64,000 bases of DNA from Prosthecobacter algae (GTDB lineage Bacteria > Verrucomicrobiota > Verrucomicrobiia > Verrucomicrobiales > Verrucomicrobiaceae): the NCBI RefSeq assembly GCF_039542385.1, contig NZ_BAABIA010000006.1, forward strand, positions 389,996 through 453,995, given 5' to 3'. This document shows positions 1 through 8,575 of this stretch, piece by piece (within the stretch, counting starts at the first letter, position 1; every line of letters begins with the position of its first letter). The position numbers and the translations under genes were made by a program. The notes under the pieces were generated by a model, which was not told the DNA's origin, searched no databases, and saw only the letters and a list, made by a program, of their open reading frames with translations.

Positions 1-255
1 GGTGTTGCCGGAGGTGCTGCCGTCGAGGTCGTGGGTCTTGTTCAGCGTGAAGATGTACACGGCGGCGCCGCCGGTCTTCGCGGCGCGGGCGGCGAGGGCG
101 TTGCCACGGCGTTCGCTTTCGGCCTTGGTGATTTTTTCACCGGTGTATTCGATGATGGGCGTGCCCGCCGGGATGTGGGTGCGGGAAAAGATGCCGCGCT
201 GATGGATGGCGGAACGGCGGACGATCCACCATTTTTGAGGAGAGGCTTTGGGCAT
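1..255 (-). CDS. SET-domain protein (C-terminus outside window)
   Basis: The minus strand is open from an ATG at 255 to the window edge, giving 85 codons. The translation reads RSAIHQRGIFSRTHIPAG, then IIEYTGEKI and YIFTLNKTHDLDGS. This matches the start of a SET lysine-methyltransferase domain: the GIF/A turn, the EYxGE strand, and the YxFxL...DG segment that precedes the NHSC substrate and cofactor site. Bacterial SET proteins of about 150-200 residues transfer methyl groups from SAM to protein lysines. The NHSC and ELxYDY motifs would lie beyond position 1 and cannot be checked. It follows the ferredoxin gene in the same orientation at a spacing of 67 bp, so co-transcription is possible. 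Confidence 0.8.
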   Translation of the reverse strand, partial: MPKASPQKWWIVRRSAIHQRGIFSRTHIPAGTPIIEYTGEKITKAESERRGNALAARAAKTGGAAVYIFTLNKTHDLDGSTSGNT

Positions 256-322
256 GAGGCGATGTGCAGCGGATGTGGTGCCGATGCTACCAGGAAAGTC
301 AAGCGGGGGTCAAAGTTTCCGC

Positions 323-1195
323 TCAGGAGGCGGGCTGGGCACCCGGCTGGGCGGCGAGGGCTGCGGCGGCGCGGGCCTTGGCCACTTCGGCCTTGCGGAG
401 GATCTCGTCCGGGCTGGGGAGGGAGGCGAGGACATCCATGGGGATGAAGCCATCGCTGACGAGTTTGGTGAGGCATTTTTTGCGCTCGTCGAGGGCCTTG
501 TCCGGGCTGCGCTCTTTGCTGAAGCGGCTCTTGGCGGCGGCGCTGCGGTCCTTGAGCGCGGAGTAGATGTCGCCGCCGAGGAGGGAGGAGATGTCCACCT
601 TCATCTTTTCGCGACCATGGTCGGCGGCGCTGACGTCGTCGCCATTGATGGGGCCGGCCTGGTATTTGGGGAACATGATGGCCACCTCCGGGCAGACGCG
701 GGAGCAGGCGGGGCAGTTGGTCTTGCAGTTGTCGTTGTTCTGGACCTGGATCTTGTTTTCTTCACTGACGCCGTAAACATCGAAGAGGCAGAAGCTGAGG
801 CACTGCATGCAGTTGGTGCAGCGGCTGTAGTCAATGACGGGGAACCAGGGCTTCCACTTGCCGGGTTCGTTCATGGGCTTGTCGCCGCGTGTTTTATCCA
901 CCAAGGCGACGACGGTTTCGGGATCGAGATCCGTGATGTCGCGGGTTTCGATCTGGATGCGGCCGGTGACGTCTTCCAGGGCCGGAGCCTGACGCTGGGG
1001 GAAGGTGCCGAGGAGGAGCAGCGTGTGATCGTCCGATGGTGTGGCGGTGACACTGGTGGGGGTGACGCGGGATACGGCGTAGCCTTTGTCCAGCAGGGCG
1101 GTCATGACCTTGAGGCGGGCCTCGGGCGGCAGTGGCAGGGCACCATTGCCTTCATAAAGGACGACTTTCAGCGGGCGGGCGGTGTGGGTGATCAT
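323..1195 (-). CDS. 2x[4Fe-4S] ferredoxin-like protein
   Basis: This 290-residue protein has an unassigned N-terminal ~115 residues, then two cysteine clusters: C126-x2-C-x2-C-x3-C136 and C157-x3-C161-x2-C164-x3-C168. These are the usual ligands for two cubane iron-sulfur clusters, followed by CPEVAIMFP as in bacterial ferredoxins. A charged C-terminal tail of about 110 residues (KDRSAAAKSRFSKE, AKARAAAALAAQPG) is not part of the ferredoxin fold. There is no signal peptide, so it is probably cytoplasmic. It lies 23 bp after the Cys-rich gene at 1219-1590 and is probably co-transcribed with it, which points to an electron-transfer pair. The redox partner and reaction are unknown. Confidence 0.8.
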   Translation of the reverse strand: MITHTARPLKVVLYEGNGALPLPPEARLKVMTALLDKGYAVSRVTPTSVTATPSDDHTLLLLGTFPQRQAPALEDVTGRIQIETRDITDLDPETVVALVDKTRGDKPMNEPGKWKPWFPVIDYSRCTNCMQCLSFCLFDVYGVSEENKIQVQNNDNCKTNCPACSRVCPEVAIMFPKYQAGPINGDDVSAADHGREKMKVDISSLLGGDIYSALKDRSAAAKSRFSKERSPDKALDERKKCLTKLVSDGFIPMDVLASLPSPDEILRKAEVAKARAAAALAAQPGAQPAS

Positions 1196-1218
1196 GACGA
1201 TGGCAGGCGGGTGAAAAA

Positions 1219-1590
1219 TCAGGCTTCAGCGGCAGCGACGGCTGGCGCGGGGAGTGGGGCATCGGCAGGGCGCAGCATCTGCTGGGTGATGTCCTCGGCG
1301 GTCTGGCTGCGCATGTTCAGGATCTCGGTGCCCTCAGGCAAGGGTGCACCCGCCTGATGGAAGAGGCCGGTGACGGCGCGGGGATAGCAGGCGGCGATGC
1401 GCAGGCGGCCGCACTGGGCGAGCTGCTGCAAGCGGGGATCGCGATGAGCGGCCATTTCGCAGAGGTCCGAGACCGTCTCGAAGCTGGTGCCGGATTCGCA
1501 GAGCTGTGCGAGGACAGCGTTTTTAACGCCGGAGGGGACGACCTGGGCATAGGCGCAACGGCAGTAAAGGAGGACGGGGGCTTCGGGCAT
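1219..1590 (-). CDS. Cysteine-rich protein paired with ferredoxin
   Basis: The ATG at 1590 gives 123 residues beginning MPEAPVLLYCRCAYAQVVPS. A longer reading frame exists upstream, but the conserved-looking sequence begins at this Met. Six cysteines fall in CRC, LCES, LCEM, QCG and ACYPRA, which suggests metal or Fe-S binding or redox chemistry. The pattern 'CRCA...VVP' followed by 'IAACYPRAV' recalls small subunits that accompany heterodisulfide-reductase or ferredoxin modules, but I cannot assign a family. The ferredoxin gene starts 23 bp downstream on the same strand. No signal peptide is visible. The tail is rich in Ala and Pro. Confidence 0.65.
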   Translation of the reverse strand: MPEAPVLLYCRCAYAQVVPSGVKNAVLAQLCESGTSFETVSDLCEMAAHRDPRLQQLAQCGRLRIAACYPRAVTGLFHQAGAPLPEGTEILNMRSQTAEDITQQMLRPADAPLPAPAVAAAEA

Positions 1591-1702
1591 GTGGGGGGAC
1601 GAGAGAGATAACGCGGATCGGCGGCGGATATGACTTCGAATATTGCCGTTTTCGGCCTGGGGATGCAATAGCTGAGATTGCCCGTGTTTTAGAGAAACCT
1701 GC

Positions 1703-2257
1703 TCAGCGCACCCCGGCGGCGGAGAGCTGCTGGCGGAGCTGGGGCCAGGTGACCTGGGCGGGCCAGGTGCGGGGATCGCGATGGGTGGCGGGGATGACTT
1801 TGGGCAGGCCCTGCTCGCGCTCCTTTTGGTTCTTCTTCCAGGCGGACTCGCCCCCAGCGCGCACGCCGGCATAGATGGCCTTGCGTTTTACCTCGCCCAC
1901 ACCGCAATCCGCCATGGCCGAGGCGAAGATGCGGTCTGCCTCCGCACGAGTGGTGGTCTGGGACCAGTAGAGCCAGTCATGAACGATGGCGGGGTATTGG
2001 TAAGCCTGGCCACCGGACTCAAAGTACGGGCGCAGGCTAGGCGGGATGCTGGCGTGATCCGTCACAAAACCTGCGGGCACGAGGATCTTTTGGCCGGTGG
2101 CGGCATCCACATACTCGAGGTCCGCATGGAGCATGGCATGGCGGTGATCAGTAAATGACACGGTGGGCACGGGCGTGATGCTGGCGCAATGCGTGAGCAG
2201 CCACGCTGCGAGCAGGGCCTGGGCGGTGCGAGCTAAGAGGCGGAGTGCGGACGGCAT
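1703..2257 (-). CDS. DUF1353 family protein with N-terminal export signal
   Basis: The product has 184 residues. Residues 1-26 (MPSALRLLARTAQALLAAW, then LLTHCAS) form a hydrophobic export signal with a possible but atypical lipobox cysteine. The body carries the DUF1353 pattern: 'GFVTDHASIPPSLRPYF', then 'YPAIVHDWLYW' and 'RAEADRIFASAMADCGV'. In this family the conserved Asp/His pairs are thought to form a small metal-dependent or hydrolase-like site; the function is unknown. Many homologues are in phage, but nothing else here is phage-like. It is divergent from the gene at 2335, with 77 bp between the starts that could hold promoters for both. Confidence 0.75.
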   Translation of the reverse strand: MPSALRLLARTAQALLAAWLLTHCASITPVPTVSFTDHRHAMLHADLEYVDAATGQKILVPAGFVTDHASIPPSLRPYFESGGQAYQYPAIVHDWLYWSQTTTRAEADRIFASAMADCGVGEVKRKAIYAGVRAGGESAWKKNQKEREQGLPKVIPATHRDPRTWPAQVTWPQLRQQLSAAGVR

Positions 2258-2334
2258 GGCGACGAAGGGAAGATGGAGGCGAGGAAGGATTTCGTCGAAC
2301 AGATTGCGGGCTGGAAAGTCACAGACCGCACGCC

Positions 2335-2940
2335 ATGAACTTTGCCTGTCTTTATCTCATCAGTGCTGGATGCGCAGGTCTTGTCTGGGCTGGGCCTGAA
2401 AAGGAGACCGAGGAGAGGACCAGTTACGAGCAGCTTTTCCATGGCGCGCAAAGGCCCTATGCAGAGGCCGGTCCCCCGCCCCAGGCTGGCAGCACGCCAG
2501 AGCAGACGGTGCGGGCGCTGTACGAAAACGAGATCTTTTTCCACCAGCGCAATGCCATTCCAAAACAGGTGACTGAACATTTGCAGGGCTGCTTCACCCC
2601 TTCCCTGCTGGCGCATTTTAATGAGTGCCGGACCAAGATTGAGACTTGGCTGGCTGATCCCGCAAACGAGGGGATGAAACTGCCGATGAATGAGGGCTCC
2701 ATCTTCCTGTCTTGCTACGAAGGGGGCACCTCCTTCAAAGTCGGGGAAGCCGTGATCACAGGCGATGAAGCTCGGGTGCCTGTGGTGCTGACCTATGAAG
2801 AGGCTGGCAAAACCTACCCGTGGGTGGACATGCCGATGCTGAAGCGTGTGGGCAGCCGCTGGCTGCTGGACGACATCCGTTTCCAGCCGCTGGAGGACAT
2901 TCGCTGGACCTTGCGAGGGCGGGTTTCCATCGAGGATTGA
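2335..2940 (+). CDS. Secreted protein of unknown function
   Basis: The start at 2335 gives 201 residues beginning MNFACLYLISAGCAGLVWAG, a short signal peptide; an in-frame extension back to 2245 would destroy it. The mature protein contains 'TPEQTVRALYENEIFF', a run of about 120 residues, and ends 'RWLLDDIRF...SIED'. The arrangement (VRALY near the start, then WLLDDIRF) is weakly like DUF3828-type periplasmic proteins, but I would not name it. It converges on the methyltransferase gene at 2968, leaving 27 bp between the stops. Confidence 0.6.
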   Translation: MNFACLYLISAGCAGLVWAGPEKETEERTSYEQLFHGAQRPYAEAGPPPQAGSTPEQTVRALYENEIFFHQRNAIPKQVTEHLQGCFTPSLLAHFNECRTKIETWLADPANEGMKLPMNEGSIFLSCYEGGTSFKVGEAVITGDEARVPVVLTYEEAGKTYPWVDMPMLKRVGSRWLLDDIRFQPLEDIRWTLRGRVSIED

Positions 2941-2967
2941 TGCGCCTAACCAAAGGTGTAAAACAGC

Positions 2968-4104
2968 CTAATCCTTCCGGGTCGGCGCGTTTTTCCAAAA
3001 TGACTCGCCCACTCCCTGACCCTGTTTTTCGAAGAAGAGGGTGAACTCGTGACGATTGTAGGTGAGGTGGGTCTGGGCAAAGAGGCGGAGGCCTGCGGCG
3101 GTGGCGGTCTTGACGATCTTGCGGAAGAGGTCGCATGGTTCCTCCACGGTCTCGATGCGGGGCACCTTCAGCGTGAAGACGATGAGGCCCCGGGGACGCA
3201 GGGAGCGCGACAGACGAATGACGTGATCCAGTGACTCAAACGGGGGGCCATTGAGATCGGACAAGAGGGCATCATACACGGTGCCGTCCTGGGGGGTGAA
3301 GGTGGCGACATCGGCATGGATGAACTTCAGCCCGGCACGGCCATTGAGGCGCTTATCCAGCGGGGCGCGATCAATGGCGGTGACACGCTGCTCGCGGGCA
3401 AGGAGCTCGGAAGTCATGCCACCGGGACAAGCGCCCAGCTCCACCCAATGGCTGCCTGCGGGCATGGGCGGGCGGTGCAGCAGGAGGTAGTGCAGGGCCT
3501 CAGCGATCTTCGCCCCAGCGCGGCTGATGGTATCGGGGGAGTCTTGGTCGATGTACTTGCTGCCGCCAGGGTAGAGGCCATTGCAGAGGCGGGGGGACTG
3601 CAGGCCGGTGAAGAGGCCTTCTTTGCCCACAAGGCAGTAGAGCGTATTGGCGGCGGGGTCCTGCTCCTCGACATTGCCTGCGGCCATCTTCGGGAAGACC
3701 TGGAGGGCGCGGCCACGGAGATTCGAGGCGAGGCTTTTGTAATACTTGTCCGGCGAGGTGGGATTGAGCTGGCCGATGAAAAGGCCCTGGGGCTGGCTTT
3801 CGCCAAATTTCTTCAGCAGGGTCTGGGCGGCCTTTTCGATGAAACCCTCCATCTTCTGCGGATTGCAGGGCCAGGTGTGGTGCATGGGCAGATTCCAGCG
3901 GGCAAACTTGGCGGCCTCGGACTGGTGGATGGCCTTCGGCGTGAGGGTCTTGATGAGGTGGTACTCATGCCCCAAGCGGGTGCTGGTGCTGCTGCCGAAC
4001 TGCTGGAGGATGCTGCCGGAAATGCCTTCGAAGATTTCAGGAATGCGCACCAGCCAGGGCTGGGCCTGGGGAGGGGTGGCGAGGGAATCGGCAGCGGGAG
4101 TCAT
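2968..4104 (-). CDS. RlmM-like FtsJ-family RNA 2'-O-methyltransferase
   Basis: From the ATG at 4104 the protein has 378 residues; an in-frame ATG at 4128 is the alternative. The C-terminal half holds a SAM-dependent Rossmann domain: motif I 'WVELGACPGGMTSELLARE', then 'VTAIDRAPL', 'FIHADVATF', 'DALLSDLNGPP' and the final 'YNRHEFTLFF'. The ELGACPGG loop and terminal HEFTLFF are characteristic of RlmM (YgdE), which methylates C2498 of 23S rRNA. The N-terminal ~170 residues would be the THUMP-like RNA-binding part. The gene stands alone. RlmM itself is slightly shorter and more conserved, so the substrate is inferred. Confidence 0.75.
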   Translation of the reverse strand: MTPAADSLATPPQAQPWLVRIPEIFEGISGSILQQFGSSTSTRLGHEYHLIKTLTPKAIHQSEAAKFARWNLPMHHTWPCNPQKMEGFIEKAAQTLLKKFGESQPQGLFIGQLNPTSPDKYYKSLASNLRGRALQVFPKMAAGNVEEQDPAANTLYCLVGKEGLFTGLQSPRLCNGLYPGGSKYIDQDSPDTISRAGAKIAEALHYLLLHRPPMPAGSHWVELGACPGGMTSELLAREQRVTAIDRAPLDKRLNGRAGLKFIHADVATFTPQDGTVYDALLSDLNGPPFESLDHVIRLSRSLRPRGLIVFTLKVPRIETVEEPCDLFRKIVKTATAAGLRLFAQTHLTYNRHEFTLFFEKQGQGVGESFWKNAPTRKD

Positions 4105-4194
4105 GAACCCGTGAAGTCGCCCCGGCAAGGCCGGAGTGCAAGCAGACGGTGAGGGCGGATGACTTTATTGGAAGTGTCCTCCCGCCGCTTGGCC

Positions 4195-5514
4195 TCAGGA
4201 AAGTTGGAGGGCACCGCCGTCGCAGAGTTCGGCTTTGCCGAAGGTCTGCAGGCCAGTGTGGCCCATGCTGTGAGCGACGCTGAGCCAGAGGCGGTTGTGA
4301 GCGGCTTTGTCGAATTTCAGGGTACGGCCCATTTTGAAACCGGCCCCGCCGCCGACCATGACATAGGGGATGTCATTGAGGGTGTGGCTGTTGCCTTTGC
4401 CCAGTTCGTTGGTCCAGACTAACAAAGTATTGTCCAGCATGTTGCCGTCGCCGGTGGGCTCCGGGGTTTCGCTGAGGCGCTTGGCCAAGTAGGCAAATTC
4501 ACCGGCGAACCAAGTGTTGATTTTCAGCAGCTTGGCGTAGCTGTCCTTGTTGTCATCGGGATCGTGGGAGAGGGAGTGGTGGCCTTCCTCGATGCCCAGC
4601 CAGCGCATCTGCGCCATGCCGACGGAGCGCATGTATTGCAGTGTGGCCACGCGGGCCATGTCATTGGCGAGGGAGTTGACCAGGAGGTCAATCTGCACGC
4701 GGCTGATCTCGGGCGTGTTGTCATTCACCAGCTCGATGCTGGGATCAATCTGCGGCACGGGATGGGCCAGCGCGCCCTGTTTATCGGCATTTTCCAGATC
4801 CTGTTCCAGACTGCGGACGAGGGTCATGTGCTGGTCCAGCAGGGCTTTGTCGCGGGCGCTGAGTTTGGAGGAGACGCGCTTCAGGTCGCTGCGCACGTCA
4901 TCCAGGATGCTAACGAGGCTTTCCTTGTCCTTCATGCGGCCGTAGAGCTTGCCCAGCATCTGGTGGGGATCATCCACAGGGGCCACGGGCTGGTTGCCCC
5001 CGGCGTAGCTCATGCGCGTCCAGGGATCGGCACGGTCTGGCACGGCGACGCCAAACTCCAGGGAGCCAAAGCGGGTGCGGGTCTCCGGGCGACTCTGGAG
5101 GAAGTTTTTGATTTCCTGGTCGATAGAGATGTTGCTGGCCCAGCCGGCCGGATTGCCGCCACCGCCCATGATGTTGCCCTTCAGCAGTTCATCGCAGGTG
5201 AGCAGGCAGCTCATGCCGCGCATGTGGCTGTCGCCATCGCCCTGCACTTTGTTGGCGATACCGTGGAGGATCAGAGTCTTTTCCCGGAAGGCTTCCAGGG
5301 GCTTGAGGATGGACTTGAACTCGATGTCCGCGCCCTCTTTGTCCGGCCAAAATTCGCCTGGCAGCGTGCCATTGGGCGAGAACATGACGATGAGCCGCTG
5401 CCGCTTCTGCGGGGCCGGTGCGCCCGTGATGCTGGGCAGGCCCGCGAGGAACGGCAGAGCCGTGGCGGAGATGCCGAGGTCGCGGAGAAATTGGCGGCGG
5501 TTCAGGACTTTCAT
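4195..5514 (-). CDS. DUF1552 family secreted protein
   Basis: The product has 439 residues. The N-terminus reads MKVLNRRQFLRDLGISATAL, with RRQFL resembling a Tat signal. The rest matches DUF1552: 'RLIVMFSPNGTLPGEFWP', 'KTLILHGIANKVQGDGDSHM', 'SISIDQEI'-type and 'MRWLGIEEGHHSLSHDP' segments, and 'LLVWTNELGKGNSHT' near the C-terminus. The fold resembles sulfatase or DUF1501-like alkaline-phosphatase superfamily proteins. In Planctomycetota and Verrucomicrobiota these genes usually sit next to DUF1592/DUF1588/DUF1585 cytochrome proteins. Here that partner (8744-11203) is 3.2 kb away on the same strand, separated by two plus-strand genes. The substrate is unknown. Confidence 0.88.
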   Translation of the reverse strand: MKVLNRRQFLRDLGISATALPFLAGLPSITGAPAPQKRQRLIVMFSPNGTLPGEFWPDKEGADIEFKSILKPLEAFREKTLILHGIANKVQGDGDSHMRGMSCLLTCDELLKGNIMGGGGNPAGWASNISIDQEIKNFLQSRPETRTRFGSLEFGVAVPDRADPWTRMSYAGGNQPVAPVDDPHQMLGKLYGRMKDKESLVSILDDVRSDLKRVSSKLSARDKALLDQHMTLVRSLEQDLENADKQGALAHPVPQIDPSIELVNDNTPEISRVQIDLLVNSLANDMARVATLQYMRSVGMAQMRWLGIEEGHHSLSHDPDDNKDSYAKLLKINTWFAGEFAYLAKRLSETPEPTGDGNMLDNTLLVWTNELGKGNSHTLNDIPYVMVGGGAGFKMGRTLKFDKAAHNRLWLSVAHSMGHTGLQTFGKAELCDGGALQLS

Positions 5515-5705
5515 GAATTGGGGGTGAAGGTGCTACGGAGGAGTGAAGGACTTTCTTGCGGGAAGTTGCAAGGTGGGACCGAGAGATCAACGAAGCAGCG
5601 GCCCGCCTGGATGGCATGAAGCAGGCAGGCGGCCATCTGGGGGCGTTGTTTGCGCCGGGGTGTTTTCCCCTTTTACTTTTCTGGCGCGGGCGTTCTCTTA
5701 GGCGG

Positions 5706-6749
5706 ATGCCTTCCATTTCCCCTGCCCTTTCGGCGCCGCTGCGGTGGCTGTGCTGCCTTGCCCTCGTCGGGCTGCTTTTCCCTGCCCAGGGCCAGTCCTC
5801 GTCCGCTGAAGAGGAAGAGGTGGATCGCCGGACGGAGCTGATGCATGCGCGGGCCTTTGCCGCGGCGATGGAGCGGCAGATGGAACTGCTGCTGGAGAAA
5901 TTCCCGGCGATGAAAACGGAGATCCAAAAGACGCAGGGCCTGTGGACGCAGTCGCCCCTGGCCCAGGGCAAACGTGCCCTGGAGGAGGACATGCTGCGCG
6001 GCGGTGGCGAGGCGATGAAGGCGGAACTGGCCAAGATGGACCAAAACTTTGATGACCCGGTGGAGACGGTGAAGGAGATCACCGGGGAGGCGGAGCTGCG
6101 GCTCTTTCTCCAGCGTGTGGAGGAGCGGGCGCGGGGGGACATCAAGATGCCTGCGATCCGTGGCCACTTGCTGAGCTTTTGCCCGAAATATCGGGAACAG
6201 CCTGCGCTGGAAATGCTGCAAGGCTACCACACACCGGTGACGACGAAGCGCGAGGGAGTGGAGATCACGCTGTCTTGGCCCATGAGCTGGAAGCCCATGA
6301 TGCCGCGCAATCCCGACATGACCCAAAAACACGTGCATGTGTGGGGCAACGGTCATCTGAATGGAAATCTTCAGGTGTTTCCTCTGCCCGCTGGCCAGAC
6401 CGTGGAGGAGGCCTTCAAAGCCTGTACCCCGGCTTCGGAGTCACGCTACTTCAAATCCATCGGGCTGAACCTGATGCAGTTCCAGGAAACGAGGATGGAA
6501 ACCTTCAATGAGACCGATGGTAAACGCAGCCTGCGGCTGAAGATCGCCACCGCCGAGGGCCCCATGGGCAACACCGGAGCGCACGTGGCCGTGGTGGAGT
6601 TCAAGACTTTCTACGAGGGCCAGATGATCATCCTCTTTTTCAACTGCCCCGGCCCCGCCGACAGCCCCATGGCCAAAGAACGCCTGGAGAAATATTTCCC
6701 CATGTTCCAGCAAGTGGCGAATTCGATGAGGCTGGAATGGGTGGAGTGA
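5706..6749 (+). CDS. Secreted protein of unknown function
   Basis: The ATG at 5706 gives 347 residues beginning MPSISPALSAPLRWLCCLAL with a clear signal peptide ending near AQG. The mature N-terminus is acidic and helical (EEEEVDRRTEL..., KTEIQKTQGLW), probably coiled-coil, to about residue 150. The C-terminal half ('GVEITLSWPMSWKP', 'HLNGNLQVFPLPAGQ', 'AVVEFKTFYEGQMIILFFN') looks like a beta-rich domain of the kind found in periplasmic proteins of unknown role. The reading frame is open further upstream to 5556, but that would bury the signal. No family is recognised. It diverges from the DUF1552 gene. Confidence 0.65.
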   Translation: MPSISPALSAPLRWLCCLALVGLLFPAQGQSSSAEEEEVDRRTELMHARAFAAAMERQMELLLEKFPAMKTEIQKTQGLWTQSPLAQGKRALEEDMLRGGGEAMKAELAKMDQNFDDPVETVKEITGEAELRLFLQRVEERARGDIKMPAIRGHLLSFCPKYREQPALEMLQGYHTPVTTKREGVEITLSWPMSWKPMMPRNPDMTQKHVHVWGNGHLNGNLQVFPLPAGQTVEEAFKACTPASESRYFKSIGLNLMQFQETRMETFNETDGKRSLRLKIATAEGPMGNTGAHVAVVEFKTFYEGQMIILFFNCPGPADSPMAKERLEKYFPMFQQVANSMRLEWVE

Positions 6750-7102
6750 GGGGGATAGCGTAGTGCCAACGATCGCCCTTTTGTCCGGTGCATCTCCGGA
6801 TCGCGCTCGCCGTTCCTGTTCTTCCTCGAGTTGGGCGCGGCAATGGGGCTTGCGCCAACCCATGTGCTCTAGCGCACGAGCAGCCCTCGCTCATTAAGGT
6901 TCACTGACCTGCTCCAGAGTGACTCCTGGTTATTTTGCATACATATTTATCTTATTTATTAAAATTTATTATATTTATTTCATTTAAACTAAATAAAGAT
7001 TCAATGCATCTTGCAAGACTTAACCCAAGCCATCAACCTTATGCCGCCATGGATTTTACATCCGTGTATTAATACAAACTAAATAACATCAACTCACTCC
7101 CG
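6750..7102. other. Intergenic region, AT-rich towards the right
   Basis: No gene is seen. The first ~150 bp are GC-rich and include 'GGCTTGCGCCAACCCATG', nearly repeated at about 20857. From about 6930 the composition switches sharply to A/T (TTATTTATTAAAATTTATT) and stays so into the lipoprotein gene, marking the edge of a compositionally foreign segment and the probable promoter region for 7103. Confidence 0.6.
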
Positions 7103-7885
7103 ATGAGAAACACCATCAATATACTTATCATTCCGCTGTTTGCCTGCATCATCAGCTCATGCGGCGTCCCCATGTCCAGAGGCTATCAAGTGCCTAAACG
7201 TGCAATCAGTTTAGACACTGCGAATTCGAGGTACAGCACCCATGTCACTTCAACTCGGTTTAATTACACCGACCCCGGAAATGATAATTACTTTAGGAAA
7301 GTTTATGATAGCAATCAAGGCACTCCACAACAAAAAGTCGTCAGAAATCAAATAGCTAAAGAAATGACAGCTTTAGTGGATGAGAACCACACCATTTATC
7401 ATGAGTCATTGAGGCGCAACATGACGGGCAGCAACATCATCAGCGATTTCTTAACGATGGGACTGACCACTTCTGCAGCAATCAGCACAGGAGTACAAGC
7501 CACCCGAGCTTTGAGCGCTATCGCCACCGGCACCAAAGGGTTAGGAGCCTCTATCAACGGTCACGTGCTTCAACAGCAAACATTGAGTGTTATCCTTAAA
7601 GCGATCCACCTCAAAAAAGAAAAAGTTTATGCTGAGATGGCCGTGAATTTCGACAAAGAAGCGACTCAATACACGCTTGAGGATGTCCTTCGCGATTTAG
7701 GCCGCTATTGGGAATCTGGACTGCTGCTCAGTGGCATCGCCCAGATTGACTCGACGGTTTCGCAGCAAACAAAACAAGTGGAGACCGAGCAGGACAAAGC
7801 TGCGCAAAAGCCTTCAGAAAAAACTACCGGAAAGGCCGATGCCCAAAAAGCCCAAGCTACATTGAAAGCCTTCTCCGAAATGTAG
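7103..7885 (+). CDS. AT-rich predicted lipoprotein, function unknown
   Basis: The product has 260 residues. MRNTINILIIPLFACIISSC is a lipoprotein signal with a lipobox (ISSC) at Cys20. The mature part is polar, then holds a small-residue-rich stretch around residues 110-155 (DFLTMGLTTSAAISTGVQ, TRALSAIATGTKGLGASING) that could pack in or on a membrane, and ends in a charged Gln/Lys-rich tail. Codon use favours A/T-ending codons and Lys/Asn/Ile, unlike all neighbours. It is flanked by an AT-rich upstream region and a repeat cluster downstream. This suggests horizontal acquisition. No homologous family is recognised. Confidence 0.75.
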   Translation: MRNTINILIIPLFACIISSCGVPMSRGYQVPKRAISLDTANSRYSTHVTSTRFNYTDPGNDNYFRKVYDSNQGTPQQKVVRNQIAKEMTALVDENHTIYHESLRRNMTGSNIISDFLTMGLTTSAAISTGVQATRALSAIATGTKGLGASINGHVLQQQTLSVILKAIHLKKEKVYAEMAVNFDKEATQYTLEDVLRDLGRYWESGLLLSGIAQIDSTVSQQTKQVETEQDKAAQKPSEKTTGKADAQKAQATLKAFSEM

Positions 7886-8033
7886 AATACCCATCCGTTT
7901 TCTCTAAATTCAAACAGGCTTTGACGGAGGTTATTGAAAGTTCAAACCTTTCTCCGACCTCTGTCAGAGCCTAAGTTTTTTTGGGAGGGTGCGGAATTGT
8001 TCCAGGCCTCAAAACTTCTCAGTGCCGCCATGG

Positions 8034-8074
8034 ACAGCCCAAGGAGCGGGACTTGCCAAGTCCCGTGGTTTGGG
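8034..8074 (+). repeat. Dispersed palindromic repeat R1, copy a
   Basis: A ~40 bp unit around the palindrome GGGACTTGCCAAGTCCC (7 bp arms, 3 bp loop), followed by GTGGTTTGGG. It is essentially identical to 48942-48980, and the core occurs inverted at 8262-8292. REP-like. Confidence 0.8.
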
Positions 8075-8111
8075 AAGCGGCGATAGGGCGAGGATGCGGC
8101 CCGGATGAATT

Positions 8112-8166
8112 GGCACGCAAAGGCGCAAAAAATCAGGATCTTGGCGGCTTTGCGCCTTTGCGTGAG
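8112..8166 (+). repeat. Dispersed inverted repeat R3, copy a
   Basis: Arms ACGCAAAGGCGCAAA and TTTGCGCCTTTGCGT are separated by about 23 bp. Nearly the same element occurs in the opposite orientation at 42299-42352. Confidence 0.8.
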
Positions 8167-8261
8167 TCCTGTTGCTGAGTGGCAAGGAGGAATGGCATCA
8201 TTTTTCACCCAACCTCTTTTGCCATTTTCTGAAGTGGGGCTTGAGGGTGGGCGGAGGTTCA

Positions 8262-8292
8262 GGGGCAGGGACTTGGCAAGTCCCGCTCCTTG
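8262..8292 (-). repeat. Dispersed palindromic repeat R1, copy b (inverted)
   Basis: GGGACTTGGCAAGTCCC plus GCTCCTTGG is the reverse complement of the R1 core. With copy a, 188 bp to the left, it forms a pair in opposite orientation, like a bacterial interspersed mosaic element. Confidence 0.75.
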
Positions 8293-8340
8293 GGGGGCTT
8301 TGAGCGGACGTGGATCGGTGGTGGAATGGGGGGCCTTCTT

Positions 8341-8394
8341 TACAGGATTAACAGGATGGCAGGATTAACAGGAAGTGTGGCAAGGGGGCGGACG
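8341..8394 (+). repeat. Dispersed repeat R2, copy a
   Basis: Short direct iterations of ACAGGATT / CAGGATTAACAGGA are followed by GTGTGGCAAGGGGGCGGA. Related copies lie at 48631-48683 and 48761-48813, so the whole ~54 bp unit is dispersed. Confidence 0.75.
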
Positions 8395-8575
8395 GAGGGG
8401 TTTTAGATGGAGCGCACGCGTCTCGCGTGCTGTGTTCGGCGTCCCGCCGAAGACCGTGAACCGAGGTGGCTACTGTGGGGTGCCTGGCATGGGCTTCGGG
8501 GCGCGAGAACAGTTTCCCGCGAGGACGCGTGAAACGGCAGGCGGGACGCCCGCGCTCCATGGCAAACGGAGGCGT

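Noticed and set aside
248..1357. 369-codon plus-strand open frame opposite the ferredoxin pair
   Set aside because: A shadow; the minus-strand reading has precise Fe-S motifs.
1703..2257. Phage tail protein because of DUF1353
   Set aside because: It carries an export signal and has no phage neighbours.
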